From positions 1-64,000 of the forward strand of contig NW_026251840.1 of the NCBI RefSeq assembly GCF_025024155.1: a stretch of DNA of 64,000 nucleotides. The letters are read 5' to 3'. Below, piece after piece: positions 10,652 to 22,621 of the stretch. The notes beneath the pieces were generated by a model that saw nothing but the letters and a program-made list of their open reading frames with translations, ran no database searches and was not told the origin of the DNA. How positions within the stretch are numbered: the stretch's first letter is position 1; each line of letters opens with the position of its first letter. The DNA comes from Gamsiella multidivaricata. Lineage: Eukaryota > Mortierellomycota > Mortierellomycetes > Mortierellales > Mortierellaceae. The position numbers were made by a program, and so were the translations under genes.

Positions 10652-13600
10652 ATGCTTTTTTCCTCACTCACCCATCACGCACTTAGACCCCGACAACAAC
10701 CCAGCCAACTGCTGCCAATACTCCGCTTGTCCGTCTCGACTGCGACAGTAACAGGGCCAGGAACAATAACCAGGACAAGAACTGCAGTACTCGCTTTCGC
10801 TCAACGCCAGCACTCCACACTTCATACACATACCAACAACACCATCAAGCCGCTATCCACCGATATGTCTGGAACTGCTTCCGGTGCCTCGGCGTCACGT
10901 AAGCAGCCGCCATGGCGCGTCCCCGAGGGCAAGCCCGTGCCGAAGCTGAAGTTGTACAACTCGATGACTCGCACGAAGGTACGTCCGCGTTGGGATCCCT
11001 ACTCTTATCTCAGTTGGATTCGGGCCAGCTACCTCTCCACTTTCTCAGGACGACCACTAACATAACACTGGTGTATTGTTTGAGAATAGACCGAGTTCAT
11101 TCCCATGGACGGTAACCAGGTCACTTGGTATGCCTGTGGTCCCACCGTCTACGACTCCACTCACATCGGGCACGCCAGGTAAGCAAAAAAAAGGAGCAGA
11201 TCACGCCAGAGTTGCAGGACAAGAGAGAATACACGGAGATTGTAAATACTGACGGTTATTATTATCTTTCCTCTTTTCCAGGAACTACGTTTCACTAGAC
11301 ATTCTGCACCGTGTCGTTGAGGACTACTTTGGATACAACGTCCTGTTTGTCGAGAACATCACGGACATTGACGACAAGGCAGGGACACACTGATAGCAAA
11401 AAGCAACCGTAGAAAACAACAGGGCCTTTTTCTTATTATTATCCGTCCATCTAACATAAGTCTGTGCGATTACAATATGAACACGATAATAGATTATCAA
11501 GCGTGCACGTCAGAACCATCTCTTCAACAACTTCAAGGCTGCAACCACGACTGTGACACCCGAAGCGATCGCCAAAGCTGAGGAAGCCTGGAAACTCTAT
11601 GCAGAGTCGGAACTTTCAGCTATCGACGCGACTGCTGTTCACCAATGGGCTACCTTTTCGGAAAAGATCACCAAGGACGCAATTCTAAAGGCGACCATCA
11701 CGACCGCCCATCCTAAATTCGCCATGCACTTTTCTGCGCTCCATGAGGCATACGATGCGATCGAGCGGGCCAAAAAGTCGCCCTCGACCACGGATGCAGC
11801 CGTTTTTTGCGATGCTAACAAGACAACGCTTGCGAATTTGCTCGACAAGGAGCTTTCACACACCGTGAGCGACCCCAAGGTGTTTAGGGACTTGGCCGCT
11901 TATTGGGAGGGAGAGTTCTTCAAGGACATGGATCGTTTGGGAGTCCGTCGCCCCGATGTGTTGACACGTGTAAGCGAATATGTGCCCGAGATTGTCGCAT
12001 TTGTGGAGAAGATCATCAGCAACGGATACGCATATGAGGCTGAGGGATCCGTCTACTTTGACACTGCTGCATTCGATGGCAAGGATGGTCATCACTATGC
12101 CAAGTTGGCTCCGTGGTCCAAGGGCGATGCTGCATTGATGGAGGAATCTGAGGGCTCGCTCGGTATCAAGTTGTCTGGAAAGAAATCGAGTATGGATTTC
12201 GCGCTCTGGAAGGCGTCCAAGTCGGGCGAGCCCGCCTGGGATTCGCCATGGGGCCCTGGTCGCCCAGGATGGCATATTGAGTGCTCGGTCATGGCTTCGG
12301 AAGTATTGGGCAGTGGCATGGACATTCACTCTGGAGGAATCGACTTGGCTTTCCCTCATCACGACAACGAGCTGGCTCAGTCGGAAGCGTACCACCAGTG
12401 CGATCAGTGGGTCAACTATTTTACGCACTGCGGTCACTTGCACGTCGAGGGACAAAAGATGTCCAAGTCCCTGAAGAACTTTATCTCTGTCCAGGTGAGT
12501 CAACGAGCGTGGTGTAAAAAGCTTCTTCATGGAAATGCTGTGAATATTATAAATAATAGTCGCTGACGCTTTCAGATACATTGCATATTATGATTGTAAT
12601 TTGATAGCAAGCATTGGAGAAGTACACGCCCCGTCAGCTTCGCCTCTTCTTCTTGCTCCATCAGTGGGACACCGGTGTTGATTTCAGAGACACCAGCATG
12701 AGCGAGGCTATTGGAGTCGAGACAACCTTCAACGTAAGGCTTATGTCTGTCGTTTCGATAAGCGAACGGAGCAATATGAATTATTTCATTGACAAAGACT
12801 AACGCGGTTTGATATCTGTGGACATAATAGAACTTTTTCGCCAACACGAAGGCCATGATCACTGAAGCGAAGCACACCGCTCTGGATTCGACTGGCTCGC
12901 ATAACTTCCGTCGTCTCGAGCTTGAGATGATTGCGGCTTTGAAGGAGAAGCAGAATGCCATCCATGCTGCCCTGTGCGACTCCATCAATACCCCTAACGC
13001 CATGTCTGAGCTTCTGTCGCTGGTCTCGCGAACCAACGTCTACATCAAGGATGCTGGCAAGAACTTGAATGTCGATGTCATCAGCAAGGTCGCGCAGTAT
13101 GTCAGCAAGATGCTGAGGACCTTTGGTCTGGATGGAGTTGTCTCGGAGCCCATTGGATTCGCCAGTGGAGAGGGCGGTGCTGCCGGTGTCTCGGTCGAGG
13201 ATATTGCGATGCCCTACCTCCAGGTGCTCTCTACTTTCCGTGATACGGTCCGCAGCTATGCTCGTGAAGGACGTTCCGTGCAAGAGATGCTGGCTCTGTC
13301 GGACAAGTTGCGCGATGAGGATCTGGAGCGTTTGGGAGTTTCGCTGGATGATCGCGAAGACGGCAAGGCGTTGATCAAATTCATCCCTGCAGAGGAGCTG
13401 GCTGCGCAGCGTCAGGCAAAGGTTCAGCAGGCTGCTGAGAAGGCAGCCCGTAAGGAGGAAGCCGCCAAAGCCAAGGAGGCAGCTCGTTTGGCGAAGCTGG
13501 AGAAGGGCAGGGTTTCACATCTGGAGATGTTCAAGGAGGGCTCAAGTGCTGGGGAGTATGGATCATTTGAGGAAGGGACGGGCATTCCTTTGACGGACAA

Positions 13601-13715
13601 GGAAGGGCAGGAATTGCCGAAAAGCAGGAAAAAGAAGTTGACCAAGGAGTGGGAGACCCAGAAGAAGCTGCACGAGGATTTCTTGGCTGAGAAGGCCAAG
13701 GGCAACATTGCTTAG
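10652..13715 (+). CDS. Cysteinyl-tRNA synthetase, probably dual targeted
   Basis: Six exons (10652-10978, 11090-11178, 11282-11378, 11493-12494, 12608-12733, 12831-13715) give 841 aa. It charges tRNA-Cys with cysteine. Class I signatures are present: HIGH at residues 134-137 (in DSTHIGHAR), an upstream zinc-ligand-type Cys125 (CGPTVYD), the GGxDLxFPHHxNE block in exon 4, and KMSKS at 493-497. The C-terminal region ends in a Lys/Glu-rich helical tail. The first 71 residues are rich in Ser, Thr and Arg with few acids, like a mitochondrial presequence; a second in-frame ATG at 10865 (residue 72) would start a cytosolic form. No second CysRS is seen here, so one gene may serve both compartments; this is inference. 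Intron 3 (11379-11492) begins with GC instead of GT. Confidence 0.95.
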
Positions 13716-14236
13716 ACTTTATGAAGGACGCCTTCTTTCGTTCTTTCGTATTTTGTTAGTTAGTAATTTTCACAACGACATCGCGACTTGTTATGATACA
13801 AGGAGTTTATTCAGACTTTTTTGCGGATACAAGTACTATGATCGAACAAAGAACAAAAGAAAGAAAACTAAGAAACTAACTATTGACCGCTACTATCCCC
13901 GCACACACACACGACCGCTTGATGAAACTATTGACTGCATACATGATACGTCCATTGAGCGGTGATGGAGAGGGAAAATATAATACAGGTTTGTGGGGGG
14001 ATGAAGCTGATCAACGATGTGAGTAGTCAAAAGAAGAAGACTGTCGTATGAGAAAGATGTCCATGATGTAAAACAAGAGAGCAGCATTTCAATATCACCG
14101 CACGCGACGTTTGAACCCTCCGCTCGGGCATATTCCTTCCAACCAACATCAGGGCCATAGATAATGCCATTGCCACTGCTTTCCGCATCCACTGCTATTC
14201 CTAACAGACTTGAACAAAGAGATACCCTGGGTCTCC
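13716..14236. other. Convergent 3' region of CysRS and the PRELI/Ups gene
   Basis: AT-rich sequence between two converging stop codons. It carries a short CA repeat at 13901-13911 and is presumably the two 3' UTRs. No gene is visible. Confidence 0.4.
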
Positions 14237-15088
14237 TTAACAGTCGGAGGCGACGGCAGCGGCAGCTACAGGTGTCGAGGCAGCGAGTGAAGCATTGTGA
14301 CGAAGTCGTTCGAGGATATGGGCCATACCCTTTCGGGCCTTTACCGAGTTATCCATGAACTTGTTGATGCCAAAGGACTCGACTCTTCCTGTGAGACCCC
14401 ATCGGAGCTCGCTGATAATTCTGGCCTCTGTCTTCACTTGGGTCCTGTTTGGGGGCAAGATAAAAAGCGTTTACCAGGAATGGGTCAGCCATCCAATGCA
14501 GGAGATAAGGAAAGGAAAAAGAGAGCGTGCAAAATAGAAGCGATCCAAGCACCACACGGCAAACACAGGTGAAGAACGACATAAGGAAGGAAGGAAGGAA
14601 GGAAGGACCATGTACCATTTTGGATTCTCGGGGTGGACGGTGAAGGTCTGGGTCTCCTCGACCTGCATCACCCGCACATGGTTGAGGTTCTTGGTACGGG
14701 TCACCATGGTCTGTGTCCTAGGGTCGACCTCGGACTCTTCAATAATATAGGCATCTGGACTCTTGATCAGCTATTGAACGAAACGAGGATATCACCAGGT
14801 TAAAGGCAGTGAAACATTCATGACGAATGCCGCATCCATGAAATATGGACGTAGATCCTGCACAGGGGAGGAGGGACATACATGTCGTCCCCAGCGAGGG
14901 AGGGCGCCCTGCTTGAGAATCACTCGGGTGGTGCGGAGGACACCGGTCTCTGGATCGACCTGTCGGTCGATGACATCGCAGCCGACAACGTGGGAGGCGA
15001 ATGGGTTCGGGTAGCGGAGCCAAAAAGCGTAGGTGACATTGTCCCAGGCGTGCTCGAAGGACGATGTGTGCTGATAGAACTTAACCAT
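14237..15088 (-). CDS. PRELI/MSF1-domain protein (Ups family)
   Basis: Three minus-strand exons (15088-14882, 14770-14616, 14444-14237) give 189 aa, spliced in phase 0 and phase 2. The PRELI/MSF1 domain fills residues 1 to about 170. The N-terminus (MVKFYQHTSSFEHAWDNV), the RYPNPFASHVVGCDV block and the central RTTRVILKQGALPRW segment are hallmarks of the family, as is PENPKWTQ before the last helix. Family members (yeast Ups1/Ups2, human PRELID) shuttle phosphatidic acid or phosphatidylserine across the mitochondrial intermembrane space with Mdm35. Which Ups paralogue this is cannot be decided by eye. It has no cleavable presequence, as expected for the family. It diverges from the ZIM17 gene, 396 bp between start codons. 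Confidence 0.92.
14583..14606 (+). repeat. (AAGG)6 microsatellite in a PRELI/Ups intron
   Basis: Six perfect AAGG units lie within the second intron (14445-14615) of the PRELI/Ups gene, close to the 5' splice site as read on the minus strand. Confidence 0.9.
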
Positions 15089-15484
15089 GGCGGATGTCTA
15101 TTCCTGGCGGTTAGTGGTTAGTGGTTTGTGATCGAGGGTGGCGGTCGTGGAGGTGGTTGAAGGCAGTGGGGGCGGTGGGGATGGCGACGAAGTGGAGTTG
15201 TAAGAAGCGGTTGATGGTGGCAAGCGGCGGAGATCCAGCGAAGTATTCCTCGAGGTGGTTGCTATTCGTTGTTTTCCAGTTCATTCCCCCCATTCGTGTG
15301 ACTCCTTTCTTCCCTTCTGTCCTTCGGCATTTCCAATCCGGCAAGCAAATAGAAGGAACACTCATATCCCATTCCGCAGAATGCTCTCCTCTTTTCTTTT
15401 TTCTTCTCTTCGTCACACCTCTTCGAAAAGGACTTTTGACGGACAATAGCAGGAAAGCTGAACAAGCTGATCAACGAACAAGCC
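15089..15484. promoter_or_regulatory. Shared divergent promoter of the PRELI/Ups and ZIM17 genes
   Basis: 396 bp separate the start codons of two genes for mitochondrial proteins transcribed in opposite directions. The left half is GT/GGTGG-rich and the right half CT-rich. I see no TATA box. The spacing suggests a bidirectional promoter, which is inference. Confidence 0.45.
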
Positions 15485-16386
15485 ATGAGGACACCGATTG
15501 CAAGACTCATCCCTGCACGATCCGTAGCGGTCGGTGCAAAACATCCCACGCCATTATCATTATCTCACTCGGCCCAATGGCGATCTCTATCCACCACCGC
15601 TGCCTCTTCTTCACTTCAGAGTCAGAGCAGGACCCTGACTTTCCTTGGGACCTCTCTCAGGAAGAACGCACGCTCTCCAACTATCGCCACAGGATCTACC
15701 CCCTCACAATGCTCCTTCCTCCGTCCATACCATATCTCGATCCGCTCATTCGACCAACATCAACGTGGTATCCAGGACGCCGCATCAATTGGCACCACCC
15801 AAGACCCCACAGAGAAGCCCTCCCTCACAAGCGGCGATTCGCACATCCAACCGCAACAAACGACCCCCAACCCAATCCCCCCAAACCTCGACCCCAAAGC
15901 CCGGATGCTCATCGGCTTCACTTGCACCGTCTGCAACAACCGTTCCCACAAGACCATGTCCAAACATGCCTATAACCACGGCGTCGTTCTCATGCAATGC
16001 GACCACTGCAAGAACCGACATCTCATTGCCGATCATCTCGGTTGGTTCAAAAACGGAGGTGTTACGGTCGAGGATCTGGTGAAGGAGCGGGGTGAGACCG
16101 TTCAGAAATTGACCAGGAGTTACCAATTGGTCAAGGATGGTCAATTGGATCACAAGGACGATAGCAATGGCGCCGGCGTAGGAGTGGGAGTAGAAACAGA
16201 ATCGGCAGGGGCATCCATATCGTCAACAGAGACAGCGGACACGAAGCCCAAGACCGAATTTGAACTCGCTTTAGAAAAGGCTTCAGAGGGAATGCTCGAA
16301 TGGATACCAAAGGATATTCTACATCAGGAGGAAGAGCGCGTAAAAAAGAGTCGCGAAATGCTTGATCACTCCAAGAAGCAGGACTA

Positions 16387-16387
<1 letters not shown>
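15485..16387 (+). CDS. ZIM17: DNL-type zinc-finger protein Zim17/Hep1
   Basis: Single-exon gene of 300 aa. Residues 1 to about 110 are basic and Ser/Thr-rich, a long mitochondrial presequence. The DNL zinc finger follows with Cys147-Cys150 (CTVC) and Cys172-Cys175 (CDHC), including SHKTMSKHAYNHGVV, the HLIADHLGWF motif and ITVEDL-like GGVTVEDL. Zim17/Hep1 keeps mitochondrial Hsp70 soluble and so supports matrix protein import and Fe-S cluster assembly. The C-terminus after residue 205 is an extra charged low-complexity extension, making the protein longer than yeast Zim17. A T29 run begins one base after the TAA stop. Confidence 0.92.
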
Positions 16388-16417
<30 letters not shown>

Positions 16418-16847
16418 CGTTTCAATAAACAGTAAATTCATAACATAGACGATTCAATGGCTTTTTTTCGCGTCTTGTGTAGAACAGACAGACAAGAGGA
16501 AGTTATGATTCGAATGTTTCTTTATTCAAAAACAGGAACAGGATGGCAGCAAGCTCAAATGGAGGATGAAGAGAACAAGATCGATATATATATGTATAGT
16601 TTTGATATTACAGCTAGAACAGAAAACAAAGGCAACAGACGAAAACAACAATATAACAGAACAACACAAATGCAAAGCAAGTCTATGGGGTACAATGAAC
16701 AATAAACAAAGGCAACAAACGGAAACAACGATATAACGAATAATGTCAAATACAAAACGACAACGGAATGAAACACACTCAAGAATACACCACACAAATG
16801 AATAATAATACAAGGTTGGATACTCCCCAACAACAACGGCCCCATCA
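16388..16847. other. Convergent 3' region of ZIM17 and the BUB2-like gene
   Basis: Starts with a T29 run at 16389-16417, followed by CAATAAAC at 16423-16430, a possible polyadenylation signal. The rest is A-rich on the plus strand and consists of imperfect copies of a purine-rich unit (gaacaa/ggcaacaaacg types around 16625-16740). No gene is supported. Confidence 0.4.
16389..16417 (+). repeat. Poly(T) run, 29 nt
   Basis: Uninterrupted T run immediately after the ZIM17 stop codon. Confidence 0.9.
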
Positions 16848-18920
16848 TCAGCTAATTTGCTCCGCAACCGTGGGATCATAGGGGTGGCGAACCAGGAGAT
16901 CATACAGCTCGTCCGGCAAGAGTTTAACCATCCTGATTGTCTCCCGAATAATCTTGTCTGCATTCAAATCTGGAAATATTCGCAGCAGCTTCATAGGGCT
17001 GAAAGTAGAATGATCAACAAAGAACAAGAAAGTCCAAACATTAGCAGGCGTATTCTAGCACTCGGAGGAATGGATATTTTGAAAGACGATAAAAATAAAA
17101 TAAAATAAAATAAAAATGGCTGAGCTGCATACCTAGCATGGCTCATAAGCTCATCGCGGATCAGGTATAACTGAGCGATGATGCAGATGATGTTTAAGTG
17201 AATACCCCAGGCCAGTAAAAAGTCCCATAGCTGCATCGCCTGCTCCAGAGGGGGGGTGCATGCACAAATCGTCAGCACGGCTATGATGTACCGTAAAAAA
17301 ATAGATGCACATATTAATTGACTTGCACACGCCTGCTTCACATGGCGCAAACATCAGAGAAAAAAAAACACACTTACAGGGAAAGGCATACAGCTCCGCG
17401 GACAGCTTCTTCAACTTTAGATAATCGTACAGCTCGGGGTCAATCTTACACAAGCACTGCTCCAGCAGCTACAAAAAAAAATACACACGTCAAAAGGGGG
17501 TCAGTCGTTAATACGATTCAAGCCAGTATGACGAGCAGGCTGAGATTCTCCCCCTTTAAATCCGCTAGCACATTGTACGACCCAAAAATGCGCTCACCTT
17601 GATGCCACAATGAACGCCTTGCAGTGTTGGCTGGACATAGAGCGGACAGCAATACCTGAGCAGGTTCGAATACGAGTAAAATGCCTCTATCTCTGACATC
17701 GTGTACAGGAATGGTGCGGCTAGCACATTCATTCCTTGCACATATGTGAACGAGACATCCGTACCCTGGGCCGTGGTGGCTATGATTTTGTTTTCAAAAG
17801 AATAAAGTAAGGATCCTGGTTCGCGTACAGTAGACTACAGCACAGGCGCGTGTTTTAGCACAGAAATATTTCCCATGATTTCCTTACCCTGCGTACTCCA
17901 GGCAAACGCACAAAGGACCCGGATCAAACTGTCCTCCTCAACCAGACTCTTGTACTTGTCGTCTGTGGCCATCGTGCGAAAAGTATCGTTTCGGATCTTG
18001 CTGTACTCCTCGGGCTTGCCTTGCTTGACCAATGAGACATATTCTTGTGCCGAGACGTGATGGACCTCAAGCAGCAATTTCCAACATTTGCCGCGAATCG
18101 ATGATGTCTTTGACTTCGATGTAGAAGGCTAAGAATAAAGGGAACACCACATCGTTTGCAGATTTAACATTAGCAAAGGAGCAGAGTATACAAAAAAGGA
18201 TGTCGTGCTCGTGACGAAGTGTCTATTGTCATGAGTGATTGCCATAGACACCAAATGTGAACATGGAGTAGAATAGGAGTGACAGGAGCAGGCCGAGTGT
18301 TTTCCGACTTCATATTGTCAATATGCTTCTTTCCACGGCCCATGGACCATAGATCACCATCGAAAATGATAAACAACAAAAGAAAAAAATCTCACACGGT
18401 GTAACGGCTACCTCTTTTTTTCCCTGTACCACCGAAGTATTAACCGCACACAAAGGGGGATATAAAGGAAGGAAAGAAACCCGTACCGCTGAATTCTCTT
18501 TCAAGGGTAACGCAATCCCGTTTCGTTTATTGTCGCCCATGAAAATAGAAAAAGATACAGCACACACCAATGAAAAGGGCTCATTCTCTTTTAGCTCATT
18601 GCTCAACGCATTCCTCCACGAGGGGGAGGACAAAACAGGCTTTGTACCGTCCGAGATGTGACAAACAACAGGAAGACCAGATGCAACCAGATGTAAAATA
18701 AAACCGACCTCGATCTTGTGCAACACTGCGCCCGCGTGTGGTCTGTGATGCAAACGTCCAGTAACCCATAAAAAGATTACCAAGAAACCATTGGGCAAAC
18801 GAAATTAGGCTTCACTCTGGAAATACAGATGTGGCGATGGAAATCTGATTACGCATGAGAGTTAAGGTGAAAGAACAAAAATAAGAGATAGGCGTGCTTG
18901 ACAACCGTTAGGATGCAAGG

Positions 18921-18958
<38 letters not shown>

Positions 18959-20376
18959 TAGATAGTATGACACCAACAATGACAACACTCGTGCAAAGAC
19001 AAAAAAAGACTCAAAAAAGAGGGGCATTCAAGAACAAAATACGGAAGGATAGCAGTTGTTTTGTAACAGCGGACGAGTACGAATCCAAACGACAAACATG
19101 CATAATTAATCCAGCGCTTTTGTCACTAAAACAACCGACCCTGTCAGAGTTCGAGCGAAGAAGTACCGAGGCCAGGAAATGAACTGGAAGAAAAGCTCAT
19201 GAAGGGGGCATAATATTATTTTTGGGTAGAGTAGCGTACCTGCTCAGGAATACCATACGCCAGAATCAACTGTCGCAGCTCTTGTAATGACGCTGCTATC
19301 GCCTGCTCGGTCAGATGCTGGCGATTGAAGACCTGCTCGAAGAGTTCGACTGGATCCGGTCCATCCCCGATAGCAGAACCCTCGACTACTGCTTCCACTG
19401 CATCGATTGCATCCTCTGCAGCCTCGTCTGCAATCAACTCTGCGGTCTCTGCGTTGATCTCATCGGGTCCAGCACTACTGTGCTGAGAACTCAAGGAGTA
19501 CTTACGTTGACGGAGTCGCAGCGTCGAGTCTTCAAGATCAGTAACCGTACCATCACTATCGTTCGAAGGATCATGGCGATTGGTGACTCCGTGATGACTG
19601 AAACTGCTGCTAATGTCGCCGGACGTACCCGCAGAGAGCGTGCAGGGATTGCTATTACTCGTATTGCTCTCTATCTCCGCCGTATCATTGTTCGATCTCT
19701 TACTGGCGGCACTTTCCTCCTGGCTACTGCCACTTTCCTTAGTCGGATGCTTCTTGCTGATGCTATGACGAACTTGTTGTTGCTGGTGTTGGGTGCTGCT
19801 GTTTCGTCGGACCCTGGCCTTGACTTTAGCATAGAGTGCGTCCGGGACAGTAAAGCCCTCACAAGGGCCCATTAGATCGAATTCCCTACCCTCTCTGTCT
19901 CCGGGGTCATTGCTGTGCTCGTCGTCCTGGGTTTGGCATTGTTTAGTAGCCAATTTCAATTGTACGACTGCCGCTGGTGGTGCTGTTTCTGATGCTGGAC
20001 AAACCGAGTCGTCCGTGGTGGCTGTGCTGGGCGCGACTGAGACCAGCGACAGGGCTGTCTTTGGCGAGGCCGCGGTCACAGTTGTAGGGAGCTTCTTCTT
20101 GTCAATGCGACTGAGGCTGAGTTTGAGGGTCCTTCGTGTGTGAGTCTGGGCGACGCTCGAAGGAATTCTGGTGATCTTATGCAGCCGGCTCTTGAGCCAG
20201 TGCTCTGGTGTCGTCCCTGAATCAATGGTGGATTCTGCAGTGAAGTGGAAGGGTTGATATTGAAGTGCTGATTCGAATCCGCCTGTAGCAGTACGCATGG
20301 CCCTGTTGTAGGTAGGCGACGGAGTTGGGTTGAGACCGTCAAGAAGAATCACCTCTAGTTTGTCTGCAAACTCCAT
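16848..20376 (-). CDS. BUB2: BUB2/Cdc16-type TBC GAP with long N-terminal extension
   Basis: Six minus-strand exons (20376-19240, 18128-17888, 17779-17598, 17468-17378, 17280-17133, 16998-16848) give 649 aa with all phases consistent. Residues from about 345 onward match Bub2/Cdc16: LRQLILAYGIPEQ, then the TBC domain with RGKCWKLLL, the arginine-finger motif IRNDTFR (Arg430) and the glutamine-finger motif YVQG (Gln474). YAFPSVLT, CACTPPL and LWDFLLAWG follow. Bub2, with a Bfa1/Byr4 partner, is the GAP for the Tem1/Spg1 GTPase that restrains mitotic exit or septation at spindle pole bodies. The first 340 or so residues are an extra Ser/Thr/Gln-rich, probably disordered region not usual in yeast Bub2. 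Intron 1 is 1,111 nt, far longer than others here. The ATG at 20376 is the first in the exon; a shorter N-terminus is possible. Confidence 0.9.
18921..18955 (+). repeat. Poly(A) run, 35 nt, in BUB2 intron 1
   Basis: Uninterrupted A35 on the plus strand (U35 in the transcript) inside the 1.1-kb first intron of the BUB2-like gene. Confidence 0.9.
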
Positions 20377-22550
20377 GAAAGGGTCGTGCTGAGGACGAAG
20401 GGGAGGAGACGGCGAACCAAACCAGGGTGACCAGAGTGACCAGGGTGAGGTTCAGCGAAGTGGAATAAGAGGTGTGAAGACAATGTGTGATGCCGAATCC
20501 CGAATGAGTGAAATGACTGAAAGTTAAGGAGGACGACGAGGAGAAAAGAGAAGGGTGAGAATTGAGTTGATCGTTTGGATGCTGTTTTTGTGTCTATTTC
20601 GATGTTGTTTTGTTTAGATATTGCTTGTTATTTACATGTTCTGCAATGCAAGTGCGTCTGACAATACGACAAGTAGACACCTGTGAGGATATGAGCAAAG
20701 TCTTATGTATATGTGTGCGTGTGTGGAATCAAGCAATAGCACGCAGATCGGATGACAGAGTGTATGAAAGAAAGTGGTCCTAGTGATGTGAGGAATATGC
20801 GGCGGTAGGAGTACAAAAGGAGGACCACGACACAGAATGAACGGGCTATGGAAAGAAGTAAGAGGGAAGAAAGGAAGAGAGGAGAGAAAAGGAGGATAGA
20901 ATTAGAAGCGAGAATTAAAAAAGCAATTGAAGATGAAGAGAGAGTAGGAGGGAGTGCAGGAGCAGGTATGAGTACGAGTACAAGAAACAAGGGGACTTTG
21001 TGGGGACAGATGGTAAAAGAAGAGCAAGATTGGGATCAAGGGATTCAGTTGTGCAGACGAAGGGTGTGTGAGGGGGTGGGGGAGGAACAGGTGAAGCGAC
21101 GGTTGTGGATTCTTACTAAAAGTCCTACGGCTCTGAATATAAAGATTGCCGTGGTATGTGGAAGGAGCAGACAGTGGCGTCGTGCTACTTGAAGACAAAA
21201 ACGGCCGGTCGAGAATGAGAGAAAAAGACCAAGCGCGGACAGGGAAAGAGAAAGACGAGCTGGAAAGGGGGGCGGGACAAGCGCAGAGTTTCCTCCCCAC
21301 TCCCCAATCCAATGCAGTGAATGGGTAAACAATACAGTGTACTGCAGTTTTTTTTCCTAGAGCAAGCAAGCACGTATATCTGCCTGAATACAGTGCGCAA
21401 AACGCATGCAGTTTACACTTACCCACGTACAGATAGTAGAGCGCTGCAACATGTACAACCTTGACAAGGAAACAGGCGAGCAAAAGTTCGTGTTGAATGC
21501 GCGAACAGCGAATGTGTGCAGAGAGGTAGGCATAATCCGATCGAGTGCACGACACAAAAGGAAACTTTACTTTTGCTTTGCAGGCGGAGTGAATGGGATC
21601 GCTGCTGTTGATATCGACGAAATTTCAGCGGTACGTCCAGGGGTATAAAAGCAACAACGAAGAAAAAAGAAGGGGGGTGATTGTCGGTAGGAGTACAAAG
21701 TACGAAAGAGACCTCTGGACAACGGGGGCAAGAGGCGGAATAATAGAAATAAGGGTGTTCAACAAAACGCAGGGATCCATCCACTTCTCTGCACAATGGG
21801 ACATACTCCAGGATAGGAAGAAGAGAAAGAATAGCAAAGCGAGCGACATGTATAGATTCAAGTACAAAGCAACACAGCATGGCGTGGTGTTTGCTTCTAT
21901 TGTTCAAATTGTATATATAATATACCATCAAGCGGATGTCCTTTGGCTACTCTCTCTTTCCTCTCAGTTGACAGAAGAAGAAGAAAAAAAATCAGGTCGC
22001 AGGTAAATGGTAGGACAATCGACCAGTCGTGCGGATGATCCACAATACAGTTGCGTTTGTTGTGTCCTTCTGACAGCTCTTCTGCAGCTTCCGAAAGAAA
22101 AATGTTATAGAAAGTGAATAGGAGAGGATCGAAAGGGAGGGTGTGGATGCTGTTTAGAGGGCCTGTCCATGTAGTGAATGGTTCCTCTTTTTGCAGCTGT
22201 TTGCCGAAGAAGCGTTTAGTTATTATCTTTTCTAGATAAATATTGCATATTCTCACAACGATCGTCCACTTCTGTTCTCCTTTCCTTGCGCTGCTATATT
22301 TCGCGCGCTATCGTGTTCTTTTATATCTTTCACTTACTCGCGCGCTCCTCATTTTGTCCCTTTTGCTCACCTATTCAAGTCTCACAGTATTCATACCACA
22401 CTATTAGAGAGAGAATACGATCGCAGTGACCCGTTCCAAGCAGATGAGGCGCGTTTCTTCGGACATGAGTGCATAAATAGTAATAAGCGAAATCAACAAG
22501 CTCCTTATTCTCTTTTTTCCTTGAACAGGGTCCTTTCGCTCATCCGTATG

Positions 22551-22621
22551 TCTCTCTCTTTCTCTTTCTCTTTCTTTCTCTCTTTCTCTCTCCCTTTCCC
22601 TCTCTCTCTTTCTCTATCTAT
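22551..22621 (+). repeat. CT-rich microsatellite
   Basis: About 70 nt of (TC)n/(TTTC)n with short interruptions. Confidence 0.85.

Noticed and set aside
11856..12581. Minus-strand ORF of 241 codons
   Set aside because: It is antisense to the conserved synthetase exon; open only because of the coding strand's codon bias.
18310..18798. Minus-strand ORF of 162 codons
   Set aside because: Lies wholly in BUB2 intron 1 and does not join the flanking exons in frame; no motif.
20848..21192. Plus-strand ORF rich in Glu, Lys and Arg
   Set aside because: Purine-rich DNA reads this way in any frame; no conserved motif.
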